From positions 558,001 to 622,000 of the forward strand of contig CM034130.1 of assembly GCA_019914995.1 (NCBI GenBank): DNA of 64,000 nucleotides, written 5' to 3'. Both the position numbers and the translations under genes were made by a program. The notes beneath the pieces were generated by a model. The model saw only the letters and a list, made by a program, of their open reading frames with translations, did no database searches and was not told where the DNA came from. The stretch is from Acanthochlamys bracteata. Lineage: Eukaryota > Streptophyta > Magnoliopsida > Pandanales > Velloziaceae. Within the stretch, counting starts at the first letter, position 1. Every line of letters begins with the position of its first letter. Below are positions 1 to 13,137 of this stretch, in pieces.

Positions 1-903
1 CGCTGCCACGGCCGCCGACTATGCTGCAAATGAGAAATTAAGTGCAACAACATACATGAGCTTCCCTAATTTGTTAGACCCACAGAGCAGTTAAAAATTC
101 TTCCAAAACACAATCAAATCCAGAAAACTTCAAAATACAGAAACCATCGAATGATGCTGTTTTCACTAAAAGCAAAGGACTGAAGAAGTGAAATGCACAT
201 AGAATTGTGAACGACGAAACAAGCTAACATAATTTATATTACAGAATTCATGATATATTGTTAAGAAATTCGAAGAGTAATGCTTAGGAATGTGCATTGT
301 TATCTAAATGAAATGCAGGAATTTGCGAATAAATTCATTTTTACAGAACACGAATCTCTGAAAAAAAATTATGAAATCTTCTCCTACTAATACTGAACAA
401 ATTTTTTAACAACCAGAACGAAAAGGTAAGTCGAATCTCGCACGGATCATTTCAAAAGTAGAAGCTCTCAAAATTTTAACGGTTCGTTCAATGAAATCTC
501 AGAACCTCTCTACTTCAAATTCCATTTGAACTAAAGCAGTGAACAACCATTTCCGTAGTAGGAAGCTCTCAAAAATTTTCATTTCGCTCAACGAAACCTC
601 AAAACTCCGTTACACACCCTATTCAGCAACCCCTCCCAATAAATCTAAGAAGAAAACAATCCTCTCGCTTCAAACAACTGAAAAAACACTCTAAACTTTC
701 CCCAATTCCAAATTCCACAACCGAAGAAAACGAAAAACAACCAGGCGATAAAACTGTTCTCAAAACCAAACAAAACTATTCAAAGAGCAATGTACATACC
801 TACGAACAGAAACTATTCCTCTTCCTGTCCACCCAAGCCCGCCAAGAACTATCACCACCATCAACACTATTGAAATCCACTTCTTAGCCATTACCACCGC
901 CAT
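1..903 (-). CDS. 5' portion of an unidentified gene with an N-terminal membrane anchor (partial)
   Basis: Reading leftward, an ATG at 903 opens a frame that begins MAVVMAKKWISIVLMVVIVL and runs on through a short Gly/Arg-rich stretch to a good donor (G|GTATGT) with the exon ending at 800. The next acceptor (TTTGCAG) lies at 24, so exon 2 occupies 23-1 and runs off the window; it continues in phase with HSRRPWQR. Residues about 9-24 form one hydrophobic segment after a Lys-Lys pair, so the product is probably secreted or a type II membrane protein. A TATA-like CTATAAGAA lies at 1063-1071. An in-frame codon further upstream is not an ATG, so 903 is the first start. I do not recognise the family; only about 43 residues are visible. 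Confidence 0.5.
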
Positions 904-1062
904 TGCTGCAGATTCAATCTCTCCTTCCCTCTCTCTCAATCTAACGAAACTTCTACAATATAAAAGGATAGCAAACAAGAGAGAAAAAGAAAGAGCTCAG
1001 AGCAGAGCAGTGCAGTGCAGTGAAGAAGAGAAAGAGCTCGGAGCAAACTTTAACAGAATGGT

Positions 1063-1071
1063 CCTTCTTAT
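1063..1071 (-). promoter_or_regulatory. TATA-like box of the left-edge gene
   Basis: The minus strand reads CTATAAGAA about 160 bases upstream of the ATG at 903. It is followed by a purine-rich leader with GCAGT and GAGAAA repeats. Position and sequence fit a Pol II TATA box, with transcription starting near 1035. Confidence 0.4.
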
Positions 1072-1099
1072 AGAGCCGTTCCGCTACCCATTACACAAG

Positions 1100-2985
1100 G
1101 ATTTTACAAATTTTAACCATGTAGTCTGGTTAGGTAACCATAGTTAAATATCTCCCCACTCTCTAACGACCTCCTAACGGAAACTCGGAATCTTTTCTCA
1201 TCCGATGCGTTTCTCCGTTCTTTAATTTCGTTTCACGTTTCCAACTCCAGCTATATCAGTTAACAGTTACGTTTCTTCTTCGTAAGCATTTTCCTTTCAC
1301 GTTTCACGCTAGGAGTTATTAACAGTACGTTCGCAAGATGTTAGTTTCTTTTTTGGATAATGTTCGATTTAATAAATCGCGCTAATTTTTTGGAGGGAAA
1401 CTTTTTGTCCAGGCAACCACGCGACTGCCAATCATCACGTGATCACCCACGTGACGAATGACAACTTATTTACCATTTTGCCCTTCAATTAGTTTTCAGT
1501 TAATTAGTTAATTAAAATCTATATTAATAATCAGCAATTGTAATAATATAATAATTCAAATAATTTTTCCTAAACTAAAATGCTTTGGAAACGCAGAATA
1601 AAGATGTGAAAGTCAGTTATGGAAAAAATCCAAAGCGTCTGTAGTTTGTTATGTTAGTTATATACGCATTGTTCCAATATCGTTATCGACACTTTATGGA
1701 ATAATTATCGGTACTCATAGCTGCAAAATCACCTGTTGAATTTCTCTTTCTTCTTAATATTTGCTTTCGTTTTACTGGATTCTTGAAGAAAAATAATACT
1801 CACTTTGATACTGCAGTAAGAAGTTAGAATACTTTTCTTAGTTTACTAATTAATTCTTTATCTATTTTTTTTATCGAGGATAAATAATAATTACTAATAA
1901 TTCATCATTCTCACGTTAGCAGCGTTTCCAAGTTAAGTAATTATGCTTCACATAAATGTTTGTAAAGAAAAGAACAACATAATTAACTACATAAATATTA
2001 ACTAATCTTTCCCTTAATTAACGGATGTCATTCGTGAAGGACAAGATTAAATTAACTAAAACATTCACTGCATTCCGGCGCTATTCGTGGCCGATGATTT
2101 CGAACGATTCAAATATCCCGATAAATTTAAATTATAATAGCGTTGTTAGATTACTTATTACTTTGTTCATGTTTGCTTGAAGACTCTCTTGACTATTGTT
2201 ATGGAGCCTATCTAAAATTTGAAGAGTAGTATTAGTTAATATACTCAAAGATATCTAAAATCGATATATATTTGACATAAATATAAAACATGTCTTGAAG
2301 CCAAAGATTAAAATTATAAAAGCATTTATAACTAAATCACACTCTATCAATTTTTTTGAAGTAGTATATTCATGAGAATAACCCTTTTCAATAATGAAAA
2401 CAAATTTTCTTTTCAAACACATTACTTAGACGATACAAGTTCTTAAACGGATCTTCTTCAATTAGGCGGTCGTTTGGCTCTCATTTGAATTTCTATTTTA
2501 CTTTTAATTTTTTTAAAAAAATTTATAATATTTTAAAATTTTTAGATATTAAAAAAAAATTTACGTTACTATATATGTATACTATACTTATATAATAGTT
2601 TTTATTCTTTTAAGCTAAAAAGTAAATTTTTAAAAAATTTTTTAAGCGACTTTAAACGACCACTGCCATTCTTTGCATAAGTTTACAATCGAGGATTGTA
2701 ATGCAAATATAATTGCCAAACAATGTATTACTGACTGGGTCATGCAAAATTTATAAGATCTGTGAGGACTGTGGATCCCATCTACAAGTTCGCGGCCACT
2801 ATAATTGTTGCTTTCGTTACACACAACAGTCGACGACAGCTCTCGCCTACCGTCGCCGTTGTTGAATATTCCATCTCCTGCCGGAATACTTTTCGAATAT
2901 TCTTCTACCACCAACCTTATTGACATTGTTGTAAAAATGGAATATGTTTCTTTCTTCACCGGACCATTTTCACAACCACCATACG
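1100..2985. other. Intergenic, AT-rich, no gene seen
   Basis: This stretch separates the divergent left-edge gene and the phosphatase gene. It is AT-rich with many stops in all frames. The block at about 2485-2640 is almost pure A/T with self-complementary runs and resembles the short palindromic repeats seen elsewhere in the window. I found no convincing exon, tRNA or promoter apart from the flanking genes' own upstream DNA. Confidence 0.5.
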
Positions 2986-5904
2986 ATGTCTTCATTGTTT
3001 TCGTTTATCGTTCTATTCTTCTCTACGGCTGTGACGGCGGCATTGGAGGAGAATGGCCGGATTCCGACAACTATAGAAGGACCGTTCAAGCCGGTGACAT
3101 GGAAATTTGATCCGTCGCTGCGTCAGGGTAGCGATGACGTGCCGTTAACTGATCCACGGTTGGCTAAGATAGTTTCTGGTTATTTTCCAGAACAGATCGC
3201 GCTTGCCGCTTCATTTGATCCTAGTTCTATCTGGATCTCCTGGGTTACTGGTATATGTTTTTTTTTGTGGAATGTTTGTGGTTTTGATTTATAAGTGCTG
3301 GTAAGGTGTTTGATGAATCGCCAATCTTGAATTCTACTCTTTTGCTGGATCGTAGTTGTATTTCTTGTTTTTTAGATGATTTAACATGTGCTTATTGTTT
3401 TGTTACCAGTAACTCAGTGATATCTTTGATTGAAGAATCAGGACAGTGTCTTAATATGATGATATGCAAATATGGGATGGAAAAAATTGGTGCCAGCGCA
3501 GGCTGCAACATTGATGTTGTTTGATTTTGCATTTGTCTTGTTGGATATATAATGATCATTTTCAGCATAGCGTGTTTTATGAGTTGTAACAGTTGTTAAA
3601 GCCAAATGGTTCTTGTTCATAGGTGGATTTCCTCTGTGATCTGTGTTTTATTAAGGTGTGCATGAATATGTTTAATGACTTGCTGATGTTGGTCGTGGCT
3701 CAGGGGATGCACAGATTGGGACAAATGTGAGTGCTCTCGACCCAAATTCAGTTGGCAGCGAGGTATGGTATGGTGAGGAGAGCGGGAAGTACTCATTTGT
3801 GAAGAGAGGGATCTCACTTGTTTATAGCCAGCTGTACCCTTTCAAGGGTCTTCTGAACTACACATCAGCCGTTATACACCATGTTAAACTCAAAGGTAAA
3901 CCTGGAATTTTTTGAGGTTTAGTGCTTTCCTCATTGTAATTTTTGTGATCTGTTTGTTGCCAACTCATGAATGACTGTATGTATTAGAAATTCCTTTGGA
4001 TCTGCTATCCAGCTGGTAGATCCAATGCATTAATAAATTTAGTTGAACATTTCATTGCCATGTGTATATTGTGCGTTACCATGTCTCAGAGAACCTTTAG
4101 TTTCTTTATCACGGATATCAAACTCCACATCCTTTAAGATTATAAGTCATTTTGTAATCTTTCTGTGGTAGGTCTGAGACCTGGAAAGAGGTACTATTAC
4201 AAATGTGGTGACAGCTCCTTGAAAGCGTTAAGTGATGAACATACATTTGAGACTTTACCTTCTTCTGGACCTAACAACTATCCTAGGAAAATAGCAGTCA
4301 TCGGAGACTTGGGCTTGACAAGTAACTCAACAACCACAATAGACCACGTAAGTCATAATGATCCGTCCATGATATTGATGATCGGAGACTTAACATATGC
4401 AAATCAGTATCGCACTACTGGCGGAAAAGGCGTTCCTTGCTTTTCTTGTGCATTTCCAGATGCACCAATTAGAGAGACATACCAACCTCGCTGGGATGGG
4501 TGGGGAAGGTACTATATTACTTATTGGTGAAAATCTCAACACTTTCTGAATATTGTCCTTAGCAGATGAAATGGGCCTTCTTTTGCGTACACCCTCAAGT
4601 CATGCAATTGCCTTTGTTTAACTAGATTCTTACATATTGAGCAAATTTTACTCGTTCTCCTCTCTTGTAGGTTTATGGAGAACTTGACATCAAGGATTCC
4701 CATGATGGTCATTGAAGGCAATCATGAGATTGAACCACAAGTTGGCGGTCTGACTTTCCAGTCTTATCTGGCCCGCTTTGCTGTTCCATCAAAGGAGTCC
4801 GGCTCCAACAGCAACTTCTATTATTCCTTCAACGCTGGAGGTGTGCATTTCATCATGTTGGGGGCATATGTGGACTATAACCAGAAAGGTGACTTAAGGT
4901 TAATTTATGGTTGATATTAGTCAGTGAAGAATTTGCTAAAGATGAGTGATTAAGCTTTTCGTTTGCGGTAAATCTCTTGTTCGATTAACGTGTACATTTT
5001 ACTAAGACACTAAGGAAGCTCTGTTGGATAGGTCAGCAGTATGCCTGGCTCAAAAAAGATTTGAATCACGTAAATCGTGAAGTTACCCCTTGGGTGGTGG
5101 CTGCTTGGCATCCACCTTGGTATAACAGCTACTCATCACACTACCAAGAATTTGAATGCATGAGGCAAGAAATGGAGGAAATTTTATATAACTATGGTGT
5201 TGACATCGTCTTCTCTGGCCATGTAAGCCAATTTCTGATTCAAATTACACAATCACATAAGTTTCTCGGACTGCCTATCTTGTGACTTACAGCATTGCCG
5301 GAGAATGTGACCTTTCATGAAGTGACTTATAGTGGTCATTTGTTTCTTCTGACAGGTACATGCATATGAACGTATGAACAGAGTGTTCAATTATACGCTG
5401 GATCCTTGTGGACCAGTTTATATAACAGTAGGAGATGGTGGAAACATTGAGAAAGTTGATGTTGACCATGCAGATGATCCTGGAAAGTGCCCTTCAAAAA
5501 GTGATAACATTCCGGAATTTGGAGGTGTTTGCCACATAAACTTCACCTCAGGTCCTGCAAAGGGTAAATTTTGCTGGGAAAAACAACCAGAATGGAGTGC
5601 TTTTAGAGAGAGCAGCTTTGGACATGGAATTCTAGAGGTTTGGTTCTCGTATCAAAAAAATTCTGAGACTAATCGCAATGTCTACATGGCAGCAATCCGG
5701 TACAAGTCTAATGTATAGTTTCTTGCGCAGGTTATTAATTCGACGTACGCCTTGTGGACTTGGCACCGCAATCAGGATATGTACAGGGAAATTAGCAAAG
5801 GAGACCAAATTTACGTAGTGAGGCAGCCAGAATTATGCTCAATGAACATCGTAAGTGGCACTAAGCCACCAACGGTGGAAAATACAGCGTCAGAGAATAG
5901 GTGA
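2986..5904 (+). CDS. PAP23: Purple acid phosphatase, PAP23-like
   Basis: Seven exons (2986-3250, 3704-3895, 4172-4508, 4671-4888, 5032-5222, 5356-5637, 5731-5904) join without a frame break into 552 residues. Purple acid phosphatases are secreted metallo-phosphoesterases with an Fe(III)-metal centre that release phosphate from organic esters. The five metal-ligand blocks are intact: GDLG, GDLTYANQY, GNHE, VAAWHPPWY and GHVHAYER, giving D, D/Y, N, H and H/H. A signal peptide (MSSLFSFIVLFFSTAVTAA) starts at 2986; an earlier in-frame codon at 2944 adds 14 polar residues in front of it, so 2986 is preferred. Segments such as GDAQIG, EGPFKPVTW and KGVPCFSCAFPDAPIRETYQ match Arabidopsis PAP23 more closely than PAP15. 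The last intron (5638-5730) splits LE|VINSTYALWTW; it stays open for 27 codons if retained. Function as phytase or general phosphatase is inferred from the family. Confidence 0.92.
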
Positions 5905-6021
5905 TGCTCATTGAATGTTCTTGATGAAGATTGATCAGAATTATAAAAGAGACAAGTGTCCCTGGCACTCAAAATTTAACATTTCTGGTTATCTGATTGC
6001 ATATGGGCTTTCTAGTGATGA

Positions 6022-6157
6022 CAGTAAGTCAAAACAGTAGGTGATGTTGTTTTATTAATGCTTCTACCAGTAAGTCAAAACAATAGGTGATGTTGTTTTA
6101 TTAATGCTTCTATCAGTAAGTCAAAACAATAGGTGATGTTTTATTAATGCTTCTACC
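6022..6157. repeat. Three-copy 46-bp tandem repeat
   Basis: The unit beginning CAGTAAGTCAAAACA and ending TATTAATGCTTCTAC starts at 6022, 6068 and 6114. The first two periods are exactly 46 bp. The third copy lacks three bases inside TGTTGTTTTA. It lies just past the phosphatase stop, probably in the 3' UTR. The near-identity of the copies points to recent expansion. Confidence 0.9.
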
Positions 6158-6690
6158 AAACCAATGTTTTTAAGAGAAATTGTGGAACAGTATGCTAATC
6201 AAAATATCTGTTTCGCCTAGGAAGGGGGTTATGTTACTCCAAATTTTTTTAATTTACCGCATGCAAGGCCATAGCATTATCATTCATTTGAAAAAGGTTC
6301 ACTATAGTTATTTTCATTGACAAATTTAGCAGTTCGCATTACATTATTTTATGTAAATCAATGTCCTGCTTTTTGAAAGAAATAACGGTTGCAGATGTCT
6401 CGCTTCTGCAGGTGCCAGAAGAATTCTGATGTACTTTACTCTTTCATGTTAATCTGCACGATTCTCCTCATACTATGAGCATCTTTCACGAATGCTGAGA
6501 CAAGCAAAATGATTGTCAGTTGCTGGTTATTCATACGAGGAATGGAATCACGCCATATATCTGAACGTTGTTGTATATTTACATACATGGATATTGTGAA
6601 ACTATATATGAAAATAAATGAAGTACGTAGAAGAATCAGCTACTGAAAGTTTAAAATGAATTAATTCTACTACAGTAAATTAAAACTTTG

Positions 6691-6713
6691 GGTTTCTGCT
6701 TTGGCCCCAAACC
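6691..6713 (+). promoter_or_regulatory. Anaerobic-response-like cluster upstream of ADH
   Basis: Within 23 bases lie GGTTT (6691-6695), GCCCC (6704-6708) and AAACC (6709-6713, GGTTT on the other strand). Paired GT and GC motifs of this kind define the anaerobic response element of plant Adh promoters. They sit about 90 bases upstream of the TATA-like box. Induction by low oxygen is inferred from the motifs and the gene. Confidence 0.5.
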
Positions 6714-6794
6714 GAAATACTTTCTTTTAGTTTCCACTTGGCAGTCCTACGGACGCCACGGTACGAGAGGAAATGCGCTAGAAACGAGGAAACC

Positions 6795-6803
6795 TTTTAT
6801 AAG
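6795..6803 (+). promoter_or_regulatory. TATA box of ADH
   Basis: TTTTATAAG lies about 90-140 bases upstream of the two candidate start codons, with a pyrimidine-rich leader after it. This fits a Pol II TATA box with a start near 6825-6830. Confidence 0.5.
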
Positions 6804-6934
6804 TAGCAAATCCCTTCCGTCCGTTTCATTTCCATAAACACTTTCCAACACTGTTGTTATCTTATCGTTCTTGTTCTTCTCTTCTTATGTCGTCCCAATG
6901 TGGATTTAGGTTTCTATTAAAGGGTAGATCAATC

Positions 6935-9783
<2,849 letters not shown>

Positions 9784-11269
9784 GAGGTGTAAACATATTC
9801 AGCAGAATAAATGCCGAGATTGATCGACTGGAAAAATGCTTGTAGGAGTAGGTAGAGCAGGAGTTGATTTGCCTTGTCTTGGGGATGCCCTGCTGTTATC
9901 TCTGTATTGCTTTATTAAACTGTGAACGTTTCTGGTTCTGCATGCTTACATCAACGATATCATTCTATATTTAAGTATTATCATACACGTAAAACTGCTA
10001 TGGTTCTGTATTTAAATGAATAGTCTGTGAACATTACTACTGCAGATTTCATTTCTATTCTTTGCAGTAATATTACGGCCTTTTTTATTTTAAAAAAGTT
10101 TTCCTTCAGTCTCACAACCAACGTGAATCGAATTGATTCTAGAAACCCAAACAATTCCTTCTTGCTCCTCGTTCTGTCGATGTCCCTTCTGATTTTCCTG
10201 CTCTATAAGCTCCCCCTTGTTCTGCTGGATACTTTAACACAATGCATCCCTCTTCAGATGCAACTTCACAAAGATATGTACCATCTAATTGAGCACTGTT
10301 TGCAGAATTTTTCAATTATGTTTTATTTTATGTTTTTTAATAATTTTTTATTAATATTTTATAAAATTTATTCAACAATTTTAAAAGTATGAAAAATTAT
10401 TCATAAAATTTTATTATTAATTATTTTTATTTTTAAAGGTTAAAAATCTCATTTTCGAAATAAATAAAAAATTATTTTCTTTAAAAAAACTATATTTTAT
10501 AAGTAATTCTAAACATCTATTTGGGTGTTGAAAGTATTTTTGAATTTTTTTTTCTAAAATAAAAAATATTTTTATTTTTTTACGATAAATAAACTTTACT
10601 ATTTTGATTTAAAAATAATAATAATAATAAATAATAATAAAATTTTATAATATTGAAATTTTCTATATATACTGAATTTTTGAATAAATTATATAAATAT
10701 TATAAAATTTATTAAAAAATATGAAAAAAAAAATTTATAATTAGTTTCCTTATACCGCTTTGCCAATATTGTGTGAATCTTGGGTGAAGTGATGCAGTTC
10801 TTTCTGCTGGATTCCTGATCTGCTACTCGTTCTTCTGAGTAACAAGACAATTCAGCATTGGTTACACTGAGCATCTTTAAACTAACACAAGCATGAAATT
10901 AACTTCCGGCTTCACCTTTCTCTTCTCATCTTTATCCCTGGAAGCTGCCTGCGCAGAAATATTGTTAGAGCTTGAAAGTTCTTCTGTTTCTTGTTTCTCA
11001 TCCTCTTCAGAACCTCTTCGTTCTTTTTCGCTATGAATGCGTTTTGCTGTACTTGAGTGTTCAAACTAGAGGGCACCAATCCTTGTAGACGAACATCTCT
11101 GCCTTCCAATTTTTCCTCATTTGTCTGCATGCAATCCATTACATGAACATCCTCAATGTTTTCCAATCCTTTGGTGGATTGATGAATTTCAATCTTGTTG
11201 ATTTTCTGAGACAAAGAGAAACGTTACATCAATCATGAGAGTTTAGATTAAGCAACTATTAGAAGGAAA
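9784..11269. other. Intergenic, AT-rich, no firm gene
   Basis: After the ADH 3' UTR this stretch turns strongly AT-rich at about 10300-10730, with TTTTATTTTT/AAAAATAAAA arms that look like a degenerate inverted-repeat element. A minus-strand open frame at 10912-11214 encodes a basic, Lys/Glu-rich run I cannot assign. It follows the methyltransferase relic and could be its decayed tail, but shows no methyltransferase motif. Confidence 0.4.
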
Positions 11270-11912
11270 ACTACATGACATCCTAGCATTGCCATTCCTG
11301 AAACTTTGGAAGAACACGGGTAAGTATAAACACAAACTCACCTGTTACAGCTAGAACACATCCAGCTCCAAGAGCAATGGCATGCTTTCCTTTCAATTTG
11401 GAGGCCAAAAACCTACCCTTTCTACTATTCCTTTCCTGAATATAGGGAACCACATAGTACATATAGAATGCATCTAGGCTAACTCAGAAACAGAAGCACA
11501 CAAGACACTGAACAAAGAGCGTGGATGAAAAGCAAAATCTAACTATATTGGTTTCTGCAATTTGACTTAGCCATAAGAGATAGTTAAGTTATAGAATTTC
11601 CCACACTATGTTATTAATTACCAGAAATTTGATAAACATCATCCCAAGCAGTGGTGCCAAAATGCTTGGAATTTGGATCCTGCCAAAGAGCATTTTGTAT
11701 TCTCATCATCTATGGTCAATCCGTTTTGTGAACAACTGCCAATTACTAAAAACTCAAGCAACATCTACTTGAGGTTGAGCATATTTACCTTCCTTACAAT
11801 TAGCATAAACAAAATAGAATGATTAACATAAGGTTTACCTGAGACAAACTGCAGCTGATGGCCAAGAACTTCAAGCACGTCAGACGTGCTTGGTGAATTC
11901 AAAGCATTATCT
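11270..11912 (-). pseudogene. METTL21-like methyltransferase pseudogene
   Basis: Four exon-like blocks with splice signals read leftward: 11912-11839 (LNSPSTSDVLEVLGHQLQF), 11679-11622 (DPNSKHFGTTAWD, then MFIKFL in another frame), 11435-11342 (ERNSRKGRFLASKLKGKH, then IALGAGC) and 11297 to about 11273 (MAMLGCHV). Together they track the N-terminal half of plant METTL21-type protein-lysine methyltransferases. The copy is broken. One extra base before the first donor (TTTGTCTCAG) puts block 2 out of frame. A deletion of several bases after TTAWD shifts frame again. In the S-adenosylmethionine-binding motif GAGCG the final Gly is lost (GAGCV). The C-terminal half, including the D/Y motif region, is missing. 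It may be a truncated duplicate; a transcribed non-coding role is possible. Confidence 0.7.
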
Positions 11913-12212
11913 TATCACATACTTGGATGTGAAATCTTTGAAACAAGAAAGAACTGAAATGAAAATTTTGCATTCCAGATAACATCCATTTGTGGCCAGT
12001 GGCATCTTACTCAGTGTTTCCTATAAATCCCTCTCGATAACAGAGTTCTAAAAAGCAAACATTTGTCATTAGAAGTCTTAAATTCTTTCCAATCCCTGCA
12101 AGAAATATGATTTCTCCAATTTCAGCGCGGGCAGCTTCCTTCAAAATCAAGAACAAAAAAGGTTTTTAAAACTCAGCTTAAATCCTCTCACAGTAGTAAT
12201 AGTTCGTATACT

Positions 12213-12299
12213 TCAGTTACCCATCATCGTCCTGTCAGCATAGTGCGGCGGAGCAGCCGCGCCGGCGAACTGGAAGCAAGTGCGTTCTAGTGATTCCAT
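12213..12299 (-). other. Short divergent ORF at the 31K promoter
   Basis: An ATG at 12299 opens a 28-codon frame (start MESLERTCFQFAGAAAPPHY) ending at 12213, with a good donor G|GTAACT at 12220 that could make it a first exon. It lies head to head with the 31K gene, about 110 bases away, with site II boxes between. It could be the first exon of a transcript running through the methyltransferase relic, or chance. No family recognised. Confidence 0.3.
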
Positions 12300-12322
12300 A
12301 ATTAGAGCAATCAAAACGATCC

Positions 12323-12368
12323 AGCCCATTTAAAACTTACTGGGCTGGAATATTTATTTATTAGGCCT
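12323..12368. promoter_or_regulatory. Site II-type boxes between divergent transcripts
   Basis: AGCCCAT (12323-12329, ATGGGCT on minus), TGGGCT (12341-12346) and AGGCCT (12363-12368) lie within 46 bases. Such TGGGCY clusters bind TCP factors and are common in plant promoters of ribosomal, organellar and RNA-processing genes. The arrangement suits a shared bidirectional promoter. Confidence 0.5.
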
Positions 12369-12408
12369 TTGTAACGATCGACGACATTCTTTTTCGGGGG
12401 TGGGAACA

Positions 12409-13137
12409 ATGCGTTCGACAACAAACTCCGACTCCGATTCCGACGACAGCTTTCTCTTCCGGTACCCTCTCCCTCCTCCATCTTCTTCTTCCTCTGCTGC
12501 ACGAAGCAGCGGAGGCAGCGGCGGAGGTGGGGGTTCCGGAGGTCTAGCTCCATCGAAATCAACGGTCTACGTTTCGAATCTTGATTACTCCCTCACCAAC
12601 TCTGATCTCCACACGATCTTCTCCACCTTCGGTCGTGTAGCTCGCGTTACAGTTCTCAAAGATCGAATCAATCGACGAAGCAAAGGTGTTGCTTTCGCGC
12701 TCTTTGTTTCGCGCGAAGACGCAAACAAAGCTGCTGCAGGACTTAACGGGAAGCTTCTCAATGGTCGAACTTTATCTGCTTCAATTGCAGCTGATAACGG
12801 TCGAGCAACGGAGTTCATTAGAAAGAGAGTGTATAAGGATAAATCAAAGTGTTATGAGTGTGGAGAGCAAGGGCATCTATCGTATGATTGCCCACGGAAT
12901 CAATTGGGGCCTAGAGAACGACCACCGCCGCCGAAGAAGGGGCGGAGCGGTGTGCAAGCCCCGAGGACTAGAGATGACGGGGAGGATTTTGGGTTTGAAG
13001 ATGACAATTGGGCTTCGGTAGTTGATACTAGAGGAGAGGAGGAGAAGGCTAGGGAGAGGGATGCCACTGGAGGGAGTAGTAAGAGGAAGGAGAAGGTTAA
13101 CAGCTACTTCAGTGATGAGAGTGGAGATGATGATTGA
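12409..13137 (+). CDS. SNRNP31: U11/U12 snRNP 31 kDa protein (minor spliceosome)
   Basis: A single uninterrupted exon of 242 residues, starting at the first ATG (12409). It is a component of the U11/U12 di-snRNP that recognises U12-type introns in the nucleus. In order: an acidic Ser/Asp start (NSDSDSDDS), a Pro/Ser/Gly linker, an RRM from about residue 51 with RNP2 VYVSNL and RNP1 KGVAFALF, a CCHC zinc knuckle [14 protein letters not shown] near residue 150, a basic proline segment [14 protein letters not shown], and an acidic tail [10 protein letters not shown]. The order and several of these blocks match Arabidopsis U11/U12-31K, which is also intronless. The expansion of Gly and Ser in the linker is low-complexity and probably species-specific. 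Confidence 0.93.
   Translation: MRSTTNSDSDSDDSFLFRYPLPPPSSSSSAARSSGGSGGGGGSGGLAPSKSTVYVSNLDYSLTNSDLHTIFSTFGRVARVTVLKDRINRRSKGVAFALFVSREDANKAAAGLNGKLLNGRTLSASIAADNGRATEFIRKRVYKDKSKCYECGEQGHLSYDCPRNQLGPRERPPPPKKGRSGVQAPRTRDDGEDFGFEDDNWASVVDTRGEEEKARERDATGGSSKRKEKVNSYFSDESGDDD

Noticed and set aside
10027..10392. Plus-strand 121-residue hydrophobic frame
   Set aside because: Phe/Leu/Ile-rich from AT-rich DNA, no motif, no splice partners and it runs into an A/T palindrome.
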